Source: Boswellia sacra (lineage: Eukaryota; Streptophyta; Magnoliopsida; Sapindales; Burseraceae). Taken from it: 64,000 bases of DNA. The notes under the pieces are model-generated. The model was not told the origin of the DNA, searched no databases, and worked only from the letters and a program-made list of their open reading frames with translations. The DNA is taken from assembly GCA_013180625.2 (NCBI GenBank), contig SNVD02015992.1:60975-124974 (forward strand). Direction: 5' to 3'. Shown piece by piece: positions 56,243-64,000 of this stretch; position 1 is the first letter of the stretch, and every line of letters begins with the position of its first letter. A program made the translations under genes and the position numbers.

Positions 56243-56866
56243 TCTAAATGTTTTACGATGAGCGGGCACAAGATCTTCCTCTTCCTAAATCAAATGAAGA
56301 TAAATTTAAGTTTGCCATTGAATGAGATTGGAAAGGTAGTAAATTACAAATCTATATTATAATCACCTTCAACAGCGCATTTAGATCATCATCTGAATGA
56401 TAGTTGTTTGCCTTAAGAGGTTGGGAGATCCCTCCTCTGTTTCAAACCATTGGTTTTCCTTCTGTCTTCCATAGGTCACATTTGGTGAGTCTCTAGCTTC
56501 TTATTAGTCATCCATGAGATCTTTTCTTGTACATAGGTTTCCTCAAAGTAATCATAATCATCTTCGGCAATGTCATATAGACGACCTCTTTGACCTTTGT
56601 AATAATCTGAATGTAGAGATGTAGACAAGTTTCCCTCTGCCGTTCCACTAGGAACACGACCCAAATTAGGTGGAGATGATTCTCTTTCAATCTGTTTGGC
56701 CCACCCAAACCCACTCTTTTCACTGGGAACATCAGTTACATTATCCTCGGAAGTTAATTTAGTTGGTAAAACGGAAGATAGGGGCAACGTAGTTGAGTCT
56801 CTAAGATTTGAAGATGAAGATAGTGGATCCCTTCTGGAATTGTTCCCTTTCAATAGATTCTTCACC
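56243..56866 (-). pseudogene. Kinesin-13 post-motor exons
   Basis: Exon 56367-56866 follows an AG acceptor and continues the split Arg codon of the preceding exon: VKNLLKGNNSRRDPLSSSSN, STTLPLSSVLPTKL, TYVQEKISWMTNKKLE, a stop, then after a frame change NNYHSDDDLNALLK with a GTGATT donor. A small exon from 56284 gives EEEDLVPAHRK before homology ends. LNALL followed by EEEDLV is characteristic of the plant Kinesin-13A tail. An inserted or diverged segment (SGFGWAKQIERESSPPNLGR) lies in the middle. Confidence 0.85.
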
Positions 56867-56971
56867 CTGAAGTAAATTTATTCATCAAAATAATTCAATG
56901 GATATATAAATCACTTCATTCGCCCTTCCTATTTGAAAGGCAATGAAGTGGACGTTCACAAAACTAATTAC

Positions 56972-57187
56972 CTGTATGCATATCGCACTGTGTTGAGAGT
57001 ATGTTCACATGAACCTGAGCTTGGTGAAATACATGATAATATTACAGTACTTGAATCTCAAACAAATGAATCTCTGAGTACTTCAGTTAGGTTACTCCCT
57101 CTAAAAGGTATGTGACCCTAGTCATTATCAAGAGCTCTAGTGCATTCTTTCAAAGCAAGTAAACTTTTATTAATTTATACACCTTCC
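56972..57187 (-). pseudogene. Kinesin-13 motor exon, C-terminal side, interrupted by Copia
   Basis: Reads INKSLLALKECTRALDND, stop, GHIPFRGSNLTEVLRDSFV, stop, DSSTVILSCISPSSGSCEHT and LNTVRYAYR, then a GTAATT donor at 56971. This is the last alpha-helical part of the kinesin motor including the conserved LNTxRYA. The first codons (MEG) lie 5.3 kb away at 62540-62546, because the Tnt1-like element entered between them, duplicating CTTCC. TAA, TAG and TGA interrupt the frame. Confidence 0.9.
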
Positions 57188-57541
57188 TGATGAGTTCATG
57201 CATGACATGCATGAGTTCTAGAACCATGATGAGCTCATGCATGACATGCAGAGCTTCTAGAACTCCCTCCCATGTCAAAGGGAGGTGAGGGTTAGGTGTA
57301 CTACCCACCTAACTTGTTTGACAATGTAATGCATACTCCTCTATAAATAGAGGACGTCCTGCAAAGTTGTAATCATCCCAAAGAGGAGCTAAACCAGAGA
57401 GTTTAGAAATTAGAGAGCCAGGAGAGCTCCAGGAAATAGTTTATGAGAGTTTTTGCGTAAATCTTGTAATACAATTTTCTCTGTTAATACAAGTTAATTT
57501 TCTCCCAAAATCTGTTCTGAATTTGTATCGCATCTCCAACA
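57188..57541 (+). repeat. 5' LTR of the Tnt1-like element
   Basis: Starts TGATGAGTTCATGCATGACA and ends CATCTCCAACA. A TATA box CTATAAATAG lies at 57342-57351, so transcription should start some 25-35 bases later. The upstream part has repeated CATGCATGACATG segments. Confidence 0.95.
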
Positions 57542-57543
57542 AG

Positions 57544-57555
57544 TGGTATCAGAGC
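57544..57555 (+). other. primer binding site of the Tnt1-like element
   Basis: TGGTATCAGAGC, identical to the standard plant Copia site complementary to initiator tRNA-Met, two bases after the LTR. Confidence 0.95.
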
Positions 57556-58171
57556 CTCGTTGAGCTCCTGGAACGTCAGAACAGAGAGAAAAAATTCAGA
57601 GAAAATTCGTCCCCTGTTTCTGGAAAATTTCAAATTTTCGGAAAGTGTTCGAATTTCGAAGTGTCCAGTGTGTTCGTGACATCGTGCTGATCATTCTGCA
57701 ATTTTTCGGTGATCGATCCGACGTCCAGAAAAGTCGCACGCACTGCTAGCCTACATTATAAGTGGTCTTCACTCGCCTCACGCGCCACACGCGCATCTCA
57801 AGGTTGAAGACGACCCACGTCAGCGCCACGCAATCCGTCATGTCAGCACACTTTTGCCACATCAGCAAGGCCACGTCAGCAAGCCACGTCATCGACACGT
57901 GTCCAGCCAATGCCACGTCAGCCTATCTTTCTGAAATTACGTTTGGCCCCTGTATTTCTAGGAAATTACTTTTGACCCCCTAAATTTCTAAAATTCACAT
58001 TTCAGTCCTTAGGAAATTTCAGTTTGGCCCCTGTAATTCTGGTTAATGACATTATGCCCCCTCAGTTTCTGAAATTTCAGTTTAGCCCTTAGAAAATTTT
58101 AGTTTAGTCCTTAAGGTTTCCAAGCTTAGTATTTATTGCATAAAAAGAATTTTTAAGCCCCGGAAAAGGCT
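57556..58171 (+). other. leader of the Tnt1-like element with ACGT-motif cluster
   Basis: The segment 57814-57922 has repeated GCCACGTCAGC-like units and one CACGTG, sites of the type bound by plant bZIP factors. From 57933 to 58110 a loose repeat of TTTGGCCCCTGTATTTCT type follows. No ORF except a short one through the ACGT cluster. Confidence 0.6.
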
Positions 58172-58940
58172 ATGATTAAATTGACTGCTACCAATTACAC
58201 ACTATGGAGGCCCAGGATGGAGGATCTCCTTAGTTGTAAGGATCTATATGATCTTATAGAACTTCAAGGGCAGAGACCTGAGACAGAAAAAGAGGCAGAG
58301 TGGAAGAAAATTAACAGAAAATGCATCGGTCGGATCAGACAATGGATTGACCACAGTGTCTTCCACCATGTAGCCAAGGAAACTGATGCATATTCTCTAT
58401 GGACAACATTAGAGAGTATGTATCAAGCCAAGTCAGCACGGAACAAAGCCATCCTGATGAGATGACTTGTAAACTTGAAGTTACGAAGTGGAACTCCTGT
58501 AGCAGAACATACAAGTGAGTTTCAGAACTTGGTGAATCAGTTGACAGCAGTCGAGTTACAGCTTAGAGACGAAGAACAAGCCCTTCTCCTTCTCAGTTCC
58601 TTTCCAGATTCATGGGAGACATTAGTGGTCTCCATCAGTAATTTAGCACCCGAAGGCAAACTTACCTTGTCAATGGGTAAGGATGCCTTGATGAACGAGG
58701 AGGTGAGAAGAAAAGATGCAGGCGCTAGTCAAGATGAAGCCTACATCATGGAGAATTGAGAAAGACAGTCTCGAGGTGAAGACTGAAGAAGAGGTAGAAG
58801 TAAAAACAGAGGTAGATCGACAAACAGAAGAGGCAGGTCAATAGATGGGTGGAGACCCACCTACAAATGCTATCACTATGGCAAAGAGGGTCACATTAAG
58901 AAAAATTGTCGCAGTCTTCAGAAGCAGAACCAGGAGAGTT
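58172..58940 (+). pseudogene. gag: Tnt1-like gag, broken
   Basis: MIKLTATNYTLWRPRMEDLL opens the gag at 58172. A TGA at 58463 is followed by LRSGTPVAEHTSEFQNLVNQ and LLLLSSFPDSWETLVVSISN to a stop at 58757. The knuckle near 58875-58920 reads CYHYGKEGHIKKNC, so the second Cys of CX2C is Tyr. Gag packages the element RNA; the zinc site should be lost. Confidence 0.9.
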
Positions 58941-59554
58941 CACAGGCACATAGTAATGAAGAGCTACGAGTTACAGTGGTAGAAGATGTGACCATTTGTG
59001 CAGAAGAGACGTGCTTCCACACAGCAAACCAAGGAGTAGAATGGGTAATTGACACAGCAGCTTCCTGCCACGTCACTCCTTGCAGAGAGATCTTCACCAT
59101 GTATAAAGCAGGAGACTTTGGGATAGTGAAGATGGGAAACAACAGCACCATCAAAATTATGGAAATTGGCGTGTTCAATTCCAAATGAACGTCGGATGTA
59201 CAATAACTTTGAAGGACGTTCATCATGTGCCAGATCTTTGACTCAACTTGCTCTCGGTAAGCCTTTGATCAGCAAGGCTATGAGAGCTGCTTCACCAATG
59301 GTACATAGAAGATGTTAAAGGGGGTTATGGTGGTTGCTGGAGGTAAATTATGTGATAATCTTTACAGGACCCATGTAAAGATAAACGGAGAGAGCCTTCA
59401 TATAGCAAAACATGTGGTACCTAAGGATTTGTGGCATAAAAAGCTCAGTCACATGGTTGAAAAGGGTTTATCAATCCTTCAGAAGAAGAAGCTGATCACT
59501 GTTTTCAAGGATGCAGCGTCTCATCCTTTCGACTATTGTTTGTACGGGAAATAA
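58941..59554 (+). pseudogene. Tnt1-like protease and pre-integrase region, broken
   Basis: EWVIDTAASCHVTPCREIFT at 59038-59097 is the protease site with D-T-G changed to D-T-A. A frame change near 59186 and a stop precede the pre-integrase block at 59312-59554 (LHIAKHVVPKDLWHKKLSHM; CDYC-like DYCLYGK). A TAA at 59552 separates it from integrase. Confidence 0.85.
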
Positions 59555-59560
59555 CGGAGG

Positions 59561-60511
59561 GTGTCATTCAGCTCCTCATCAGTGAGAAAATCAAAGCTGT
59601 TGGAGCTAGTACACAGTGATGTATGCGTACCTCTCGAAGTCGAGTCCTTAGGCGGCAACAGGTATTTCTTGACCTTCATTGATGATGCATCTCGGAAAGT
59701 GTGGGTGTATTTCCTCAGGACGAAGGATAAAGTTTTGGAGAAGTTCAAGGAGTTTCACGCCATGGTAGAATATGAAACAGGCAAAAAATTAAAATGCCTC
59801 CGGTCAGATAATGGAGGCGAGTATACCTCCAGAGAGTTCAATGCTTACTGTCGGAGATATGGCATTCGACATGAAAGAACGGTCCCACGCACACCACAGC
59901 ACAATGGAGTTGCCGAGAGGATGAATCGAACCATCATGGAACGGGTCAGGAGCATGCTCAGATTGGCTAAGTTACCTAAGCCATTTTGGGAGGAGGCAGT
60001 TCGTACCGCCTGCTACTTAATCAACAAAACTCCATCAGTGCCACTGAACTTCGAGATTCCAGAAAAGGTATGGTCTAACAAAAAGCCCTCATATAATCAT
60101 TTGAAATTGTTTGGTTGTTTAGCCTTCGTACATGTATCCAAGGAGCTCAGACAGAAGCTCGATGCAAAAACTGTTTCATGTATCTTCATCGATTATGGAG
60201 ATGAAGAATTCGGATATAGATTATGGGACCCAAAGGAAAAGAAAGTCATCTGCAGCAGAGATGTGGTGTTCCATGAAGACCAAACATTTGAAGACGCTAA
60301 AAAGACAACAATATCTACAAATCCCACTAGCAGTGCCCCAGATATTGCTGCAGATTCAACACCAAATGCCACAAGAAATGATGAAGTACTAGAAGAAGTT
60401 TCAGAAGTAGATCAGGAGAAGGAAAATAAAGAGATTGCTAAGCCGGGGGAGCCACAATCAACTATAGAAGCTGCTGTACCTCCTGGAAATGAAGAACCTC
60501 AGCTACGATGA
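59561..60511 (+). pseudogene. Tnt1-like integrase, 316 open codons
   Basis: Core catalytic residues are all visible: LVHSDVCVPLEVES (first Asp), LRSDNGGEYTSREF (second Asp) and HNGVAERMNRTIMERVRSML (Glu). Then CYLINKTPSVPLNFEIPEKV, YNHLKLFGCLAFVHV, YRLWDPKEKKVICSRDVVFH and an acidic linker toward RT. The frame is open from 59561 to 60511 and begins right after the stop that cuts it from the zinc-binding part. Confidence 0.9.
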
Positions 60512-60529
60512 TCTGAGCGAGGTCGGATT

Positions 60530-61789
60530 CTGTCGAGGAGATATCCGAAATCAAAGTATACACTGCTTACTGATAAGGGGGAGCCAGAAAGCTTTCGTGA
60601 AGCATTATCTCATCCAGATAAAGAACGATGGCTGCATGCAATGCGAGATGAGATGAATTCTCTAGAGAAGAAAAAAACCTATGAACTGGTCGAGCTCCCA
60701 GACGGAAAGAAGGCACTGAAGAACAAGTGGGTATTCAAGCTCAAAAAGGATGGAACAAGAAAGGTGATGAAGCACATAGCCCGGTTGGTGGTAAAAGGAT
60801 TCCTTCAGCAGAAAGGAATTGACTTTGACGAGATCTTCTCACCGGTAGTAAAAATGTCCTCAATCCGCATCATCCTTGGATTGACCGCAAGTCTTGATTT
60901 GGAGCTTGAACAGATGGATGTGAAGACAGCATTTCTTCATGGAGACTTGCATGAAGAAATCTACATGGAGCAGCCAGAAGGATTTGAGGTTCAAGAAAAA
61001 GAACACCTCGTGTGCAAGCTTAAAAAGAGCTTGTATGGCCTTAAGCAAACACCAAGACAATGGTACAAGAAGTTTGACTCTTTTATGGTGAGTCATGGGT
61101 ACAAAAGAACCGCTGTAGACCAGTGTGTCTACTTCCAGAAACTTCCAGGTGGAGACTTTGTTGCATTAATGTTATATGTGGATGACATGCTGATCGTCGG
61201 GAAGGATGCAACAAAAATAAAGCAGCTGAAGAAGGAACTTTCAAAAACCTTCGATATGAAGGACTTAGGACCAGCTCAGCAAATCTTGGGGATGCACATT
61301 CATCAAGACAGGAAACAAAAGAAATTATGGCTGTCTCAGGAAAAATATGTTGAACGTGTGATCCAAAGGTTCAACATGGATGGTGCTAAGCTAGTTAGTG
61401 TACCACTGGCTAATCATTTCAAGCTGAGCAAGAGATCATGTCCCTCATCCAAGAAAGAGATAGAGGACATGACGTCGGTGCCCTACTTTTCTGCTGTAGG
61501 AAGTTTGATGTATGCCATGGTGTGTACAAGGCCAGATATTGCTCATGCTGTAGGAGTCGTGAGCAGATTTCTTTCCAACCCAGGGAAAGAACATTGGGAG
61601 GCAGTCAAGTGGATTCTCAAATACCTTAAAGGTACCTCGAAGATATGCTTGTGTTACGGGGGAGCTGATCCAATCTTGGAAGGCTATACAGATTCAAATA
61701 TGGTCGGAGATCCTGACAGTAGGAAATCCACGTCAGGTTTTGTCTACACTTTTGCAAGGAGAGCTGTATCATGGCAGTCAAGACTATAG
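60530..61789 (+). pseudogene. Tnt1-like reverse transcriptase, 382 open codons from 60641
   Basis: NKWVFKLKKDGTRKVMKHIA, RLVVKGFLQQKGIDFDEIFS, DVKTAFLHGDLHEEIYMEQP, CKLKKSLYGLKQTPRQWYKK and LMLYVDDMLIVGKDATKIKQ follow the Copia RT order, with YVDD intact at 61178-61189. It runs on into the RNase H opening GYTDSNMVGDPDSRKSTSGF and stops with a TAG at 61787. Minus-strand ORFs here are shadows. Confidence 0.92.
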
Positions 61790-62151
61790 AAGTGTGTTGC
61801 GCTATCCACGACAGAGGCTGAATATATTGCCGCAGCGGAAGCTGGAAAGGAAATGTTGTGGTTGAAGCGATTTCTCCAAGAACTTGGGATCGAGCAAAAG
61901 GAGTACAAAGTACACTGTGATAATCAAAGTGCTCTGGATTTGAGCAAGAATTCAGTGTACCATTCTCGAATGAAAAAATCGACATTCGCTATCATTGGAT
62001 ACGCGAGGTGATGGACAAGCAACTATTGAAACTAGTAAAGATCCATACAAAAGAGAATCCAGCCGACATGTTAACAAAAGTAGTCACCAGAGACAAGCTA
62101 GAACTATGCAGAGACATAGTTGGATTAGAAGCGGTCGGATTACTTTTGTAG
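61675..62151 (+). pseudogene. Tnt1-like RNase H and C-terminus, broken
   Basis: After GYTDSNMVGDPDSRKSTSGF and the TAG at 61787 comes CVALSTTEAEYIAAAEAGKE, MLWLKRFLQELGIEQKEYKV, CDNQSALDLSKNSVYHSRM. A one-base change near 61975 shifts the frame before IRYHWIREVMDKQLLKLVKI, NPADMLTKVV and GLEAVGLLL. The D-E-D residues are present but the enzyme cannot be made in one piece. Confidence 0.88.
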
Positions 62152-62171
62152 TTATCCCCTTTCACATGGGA

Positions 62172-62185
62172 TAGAGGGGGAGAAT
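62172..62185 (+). other. polypurine tract of the Tnt1-like element
   Basis: TAGAGGGGGAGAAT ends directly at the 3' LTR. It would prime plus-strand DNA synthesis. Confidence 0.85.
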
Positions 62186-62539
62186 TGATGAGTTCATGCT
62201 TGACATGTATGAGTTCTAGAACCATGATGAGCTCATGCATGACATGCAGAGCTTCTAGAACTCCCTCCCATGTCAAAGGGAGGTGAGGGTTAGGTGAACT
62301 ACCCACCTAACTTGTTTGACAATGTAATGCAGACTCCTCTATAAATAGAGGACATCCTGCAAAGTTGTAATCATCCTAGAGAGGAGCTAAACCAGAGAGT
62401 TTAGAAATTAGAGAGCCAGGAGAGCTCCAGGAAATAGTTTAGGAGAGTTTTTGTGTAAATCTTATAATACAATTTTCTCTGTTAATACAAGTTAATTTTC
62501 TCCCAAAATCTGTTCTGAGTTTGCATCGCATCCCCAACA
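62186..62539 (+). repeat. 3' LTR of the Tnt1-like element
   Basis: 354 bases, same length as the 5' LTR, starting TGATGAGTTCATGCTTGACA and ending CATCCCCAACA, followed by the CTTCC duplication. Confidence 0.95.
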
Positions 62540-62546
62540 CTTCCAT

Positions 62547-62774
62547 CATGCACATATTCGTAATTAACTAATTAATGTAATTGTTCTAGCTTTTGCAAGC
62601 ATTTATATTCAGAAGCACTCAGAAGCACAAAAAGGAAGGTCAGGATATGTAGTTCGTGCACTTTTTGGGGGTAGAAGATCTCTTTGGATCACCCAGATGG
62701 TGCTATTGCATTGAATGACCATAAAATTTTCTACAATTGCCAGAAGACATCACTAACGGACTCTTAAGTGATAC
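62547..62774 (-). other. Kinesin-13 pseudogene intron sequence
   Basis: Lies between the DIVDTTNNDKQTR piece (donor GTATCA at 62774) and the MEG codons at 62540-62546. The position expected to be the AG acceptor, just before the ATGG, reads GCATG, so the acceptor appears lost. No other feature. Confidence 0.5.
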
Positions 62775-63925
62775 CTTGTCTGTTTATCATTATTGGTAGT
62801 ATCTACAATGTCAAAATATTATTGACATTTTTTCCTAGCCTATCTAAAACCCACAAGATGAAATAACTTAGTTTCGATCATTCAGGAGGCCAACAACTTT
62901 CCCTCCATATATCTCAAAGAAACTAACATACAATTGGAACCCCGGGTTGCGATGTGTGTGGTGCATTAATCTAAGGATATCTTGCGATGCTTTAAGGGAT
63001 AATGGTTGCATGGTGTAAGTCTTTCCACTCCCTGAACAAGAAAAATAAAATCAACTCAGGCTGATTGATAATGTTACATTATAAATAAAAGAAACCAACT
63101 GACCACCAAAGAGAAGACAAAGATATAGCTTCTCGATGAATTTACCTCGAGCAGAAGTTACACAGACCACCTGCCTTTTTGCCCAAAAGCGAAGTAGGTT
63201 GCTTTTGTTCAACAGACAATTAATAGGACAGCAGGCTCCACAGTCTCAGAATACACCTGCAACAGAAAGAACATAAATCCATTAAATTCAGCTTAATTAA
63301 ACTGGTAATATTAGCTAAGTCTAATACTAAACTCACCTCATCATTTGAAACATTTTCATTCAACACTGCATCAAAAACAAAGCCATGTCTTTCAACATGT
63401 TCTGTCAAGTCAACCTGCATAGGGCAGCAAATTGGACTTTGATGGGAAAAAAGAAAAAAGCAACTAATCAAATAAAGTTGTTAATACCATATAGAGTTAC
63501 AGCTAAAAGTGTTATTCCATGAGTATTTCTTTTCAAAATATGCCAAAACAGTAACATTATACTTAAGTTGGACAACTAAAATGAATTTCTGACATCTTAG
63601 GCATTCAGCAATTTTTTTTATTTTTATTTTTATTTTTTTTGTTCTACTTTCGGTTTCATGAACCAATATCATTACCATATTTACACTTAGCGAAACTCAA
63701 GCAGATGTTAGGCTAGAGAACAGAAGAGTTTGGGCAGAGGACAATATCTAAAGCAACCTCTTAAAACGATCCGATCTGCATGTTGAAAAAACTGTTGCAG
63801 TGCTCAACCATTCTCACCTTCAATTTTGTTTCGTGAACTGTGAGAGAGTTGGAATGTGGTCCTATGGTGATGATGTCTTCTTCTTTCTTAGCAATTTCCC
63901 TTCTATTCAATGGACACTTGCGTAC
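62775..63925 (-). pseudogene. Kinesin-13 motor exons, N-terminal side
   Basis: Exon 63818-63925 is intact (VRKCPLNRREIAKKEEDIIT, 36 codons). Exon 63337-63414 is intact (VDLTEHVERHGFVFDAVLNE, 26 codons). Exon 63171-63256 (VYSETVEPAVLLIVC, TGA, TKATYFAFGQKG) joins across an intron inside the P-loop to 62872-63027 (SGKTYTMQPLSLKASQDILR, FFEIYGGKVVGLLNDRN). The P-loop reads GQKGSGKT, so T of GQTGSGKT is K. The donor after LLNDR is CTAAGT instead of GTAAGT. A last piece at 62775-62812 reads DIVDTTNNDKQTR before a GTATCA donor; several exons between are gone. Confidence 0.9.
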
Positions 63926-64000
63926 CTGCATTTGATATAATCACTATCGTTTTAATAATTCAAGAACAGCAAAGCAAAATCTTTCAGATTTACATATGTC
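63926..64000 (-). other. Kinesin-13 intron, cut by window edge
   Basis: Starts leftward at a CAG acceptor (63926-63928). Earlier exons of the gene should lie to the right of the window. Confidence 0.6.

Larger units (their letters stand above)
57188..62539 (+). mobile_element. Tnt1/Tork-like Copia element, complete, youngest datable insertion
   Basis: 354-bp LTRs at 57188-57541 and 62186-62539, an exact initiator-Met primer site, gag, protease, integrase, RT, RNase H and a polypurine tract in order. CTTCC occurs on both sides (57183-57187 and 62540-62544). By eye the LTRs differ at 13 of 354 sites. It lies opposite to the Kinesin-13 exon it interrupts. Coding lesions include several stops, a frameshift in RNase H and a DTG to DTA protease change, so it is not autonomous. 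Confidence 0.95.
56243..63925 (-). pseudogene. KIN13-like: Kinesin-13 (KINESIN-13A-like) pseudogene with introns, split by Tnt1-like Copia
   Basis: Kinesin-13 proteins are internal-motor kinesins that depolymerise microtubules. Exons read leftward. Motor start, P-loop and switch-region pieces are at 62775-63925, the end of the motor at 56972-57187 and the post-motor region at 56243-56866. Most exon edges keep GT and AG. Missing: roughly the middle of the motor between LLNDR and DIVDTT. Stops: TGA in the exon at 63171-63256, and TAA, TAG and TGA in the exon at 56972-57187. The retained introns show a DNA-level copy or a dying locus, not a retrocopy. The gene start lies right of the window. Confidence 0.85.

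Noticed and set aside
56933..57115. Plus-strand 60-codon ORF
   Set aside because: It is the opposite strand of the Kinesin-13 exon at 56972-57187, which has clear family homology.
55349..63925. CACTA element that captured the Kinesin-13 gene
   Set aside because: An inverted partner of the CACTA end lies only 240 bases away, so a small MITE is simpler; no opposite end is seen beyond the kinesin exons.
1..64000. tRNA, rRNA or other structured RNA genes
   Set aside because: No cloverleaf or rRNA-like stretch recognised by eye; matches to tRNA 3' ends are retrotransposon primer sites.

Overview
The window is plant nuclear DNA, most likely a eudicot, built almost entirely of nested transposable elements plus one broken host gene. 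This rests on Ty3/Gypsy and Ty1/Copia retrotransposons of plant lineages (Tat-like with dual RNase H, Athila-like with a tRNA-Asp primer site, Tnt1/Tork-like), plant LINE, hAT, Mutator and CACTA remnants, GT-AG introns, and a plant Kinesin-13 gene. I found no intact host gene, tRNA, rRNA or CRISPR array. The species cannot be named from what is visible.

Layout. (1) Positions 1-22.7 kb hold a three-deep nest. A Tat-like Gypsy element on the plus strand (Gypsy-2, from 11126) was entered in its leader by a minus-strand Copia (Copia-1, LTR edge at 11125). That Copia was entered in its coding region by a second Tat-like Gypsy on the minus strand (Gypsy-1, LTR edge at 5857). Gypsy-2 also carries a hAT-type insertion in gag and a reversed LTR fragment where its integrase core should be. 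(2) Positions 22.3-27.5 kb are non-coding and rich in minisatellites: 50 bp x7, 55 bp x4, and a 571-bp tandem duplication that itself contains 42-bp repeats. (3) Positions 27477-39001 are a complete, decayed Athila-like element with an AGTAC target duplication. Between its integrase and 3' LTR, where Athila elements usually carry an env-like ORF, lie a Cys-containing ORF and an intronless LONELY GUY (LOG, cytokinin-activating enzyme family) coding sequence. (4) From 39007 to 46551 there is a Tat-like LTR with primer site and leader, split by a minus-strand Copia (39815-45283). (5) Positions 46.5-50.8 kb are AT-rich and contain about 13 copies of a 164-bp tandem repeat, followed by a 328-bp Mutator-type MITE. 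(6) Positions 52.6-54.7 kb hold a LINE-like unit with upstream monomers, an intact ORF1, a poly-A tail and no ORF2. (7) Positions 56.2-63.9 kb hold a minus-strand Kinesin-13 pseudogene that keeps its introns and is split by a Tnt1-like Copia (57188-62539, TSD CTTCC).

Relative ages. The two 354-bp LTRs of the Tnt1-like element differ at 13 sites by eye (3.7%), while sampled stretches of the Athila and Copia-3 LTRs differ by about 9-10%. Tnt1 is therefore the youngest of these three datable insertions, and the Tat-like elements they landed in are older. Every retrotransposon here carries stops or frameshifts in its coding regions, so none should be autonomous.

The most unusual item is the LOG-like gene captured by the Athila element. 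It is nearly full length (one frameshift, one stop) and has no introns, unlike plant LOG genes. The residues of the LOG nucleotide-binding and catalytic signatures are substituted, which suggests capture through a spliced RNA followed by loss or change of function.
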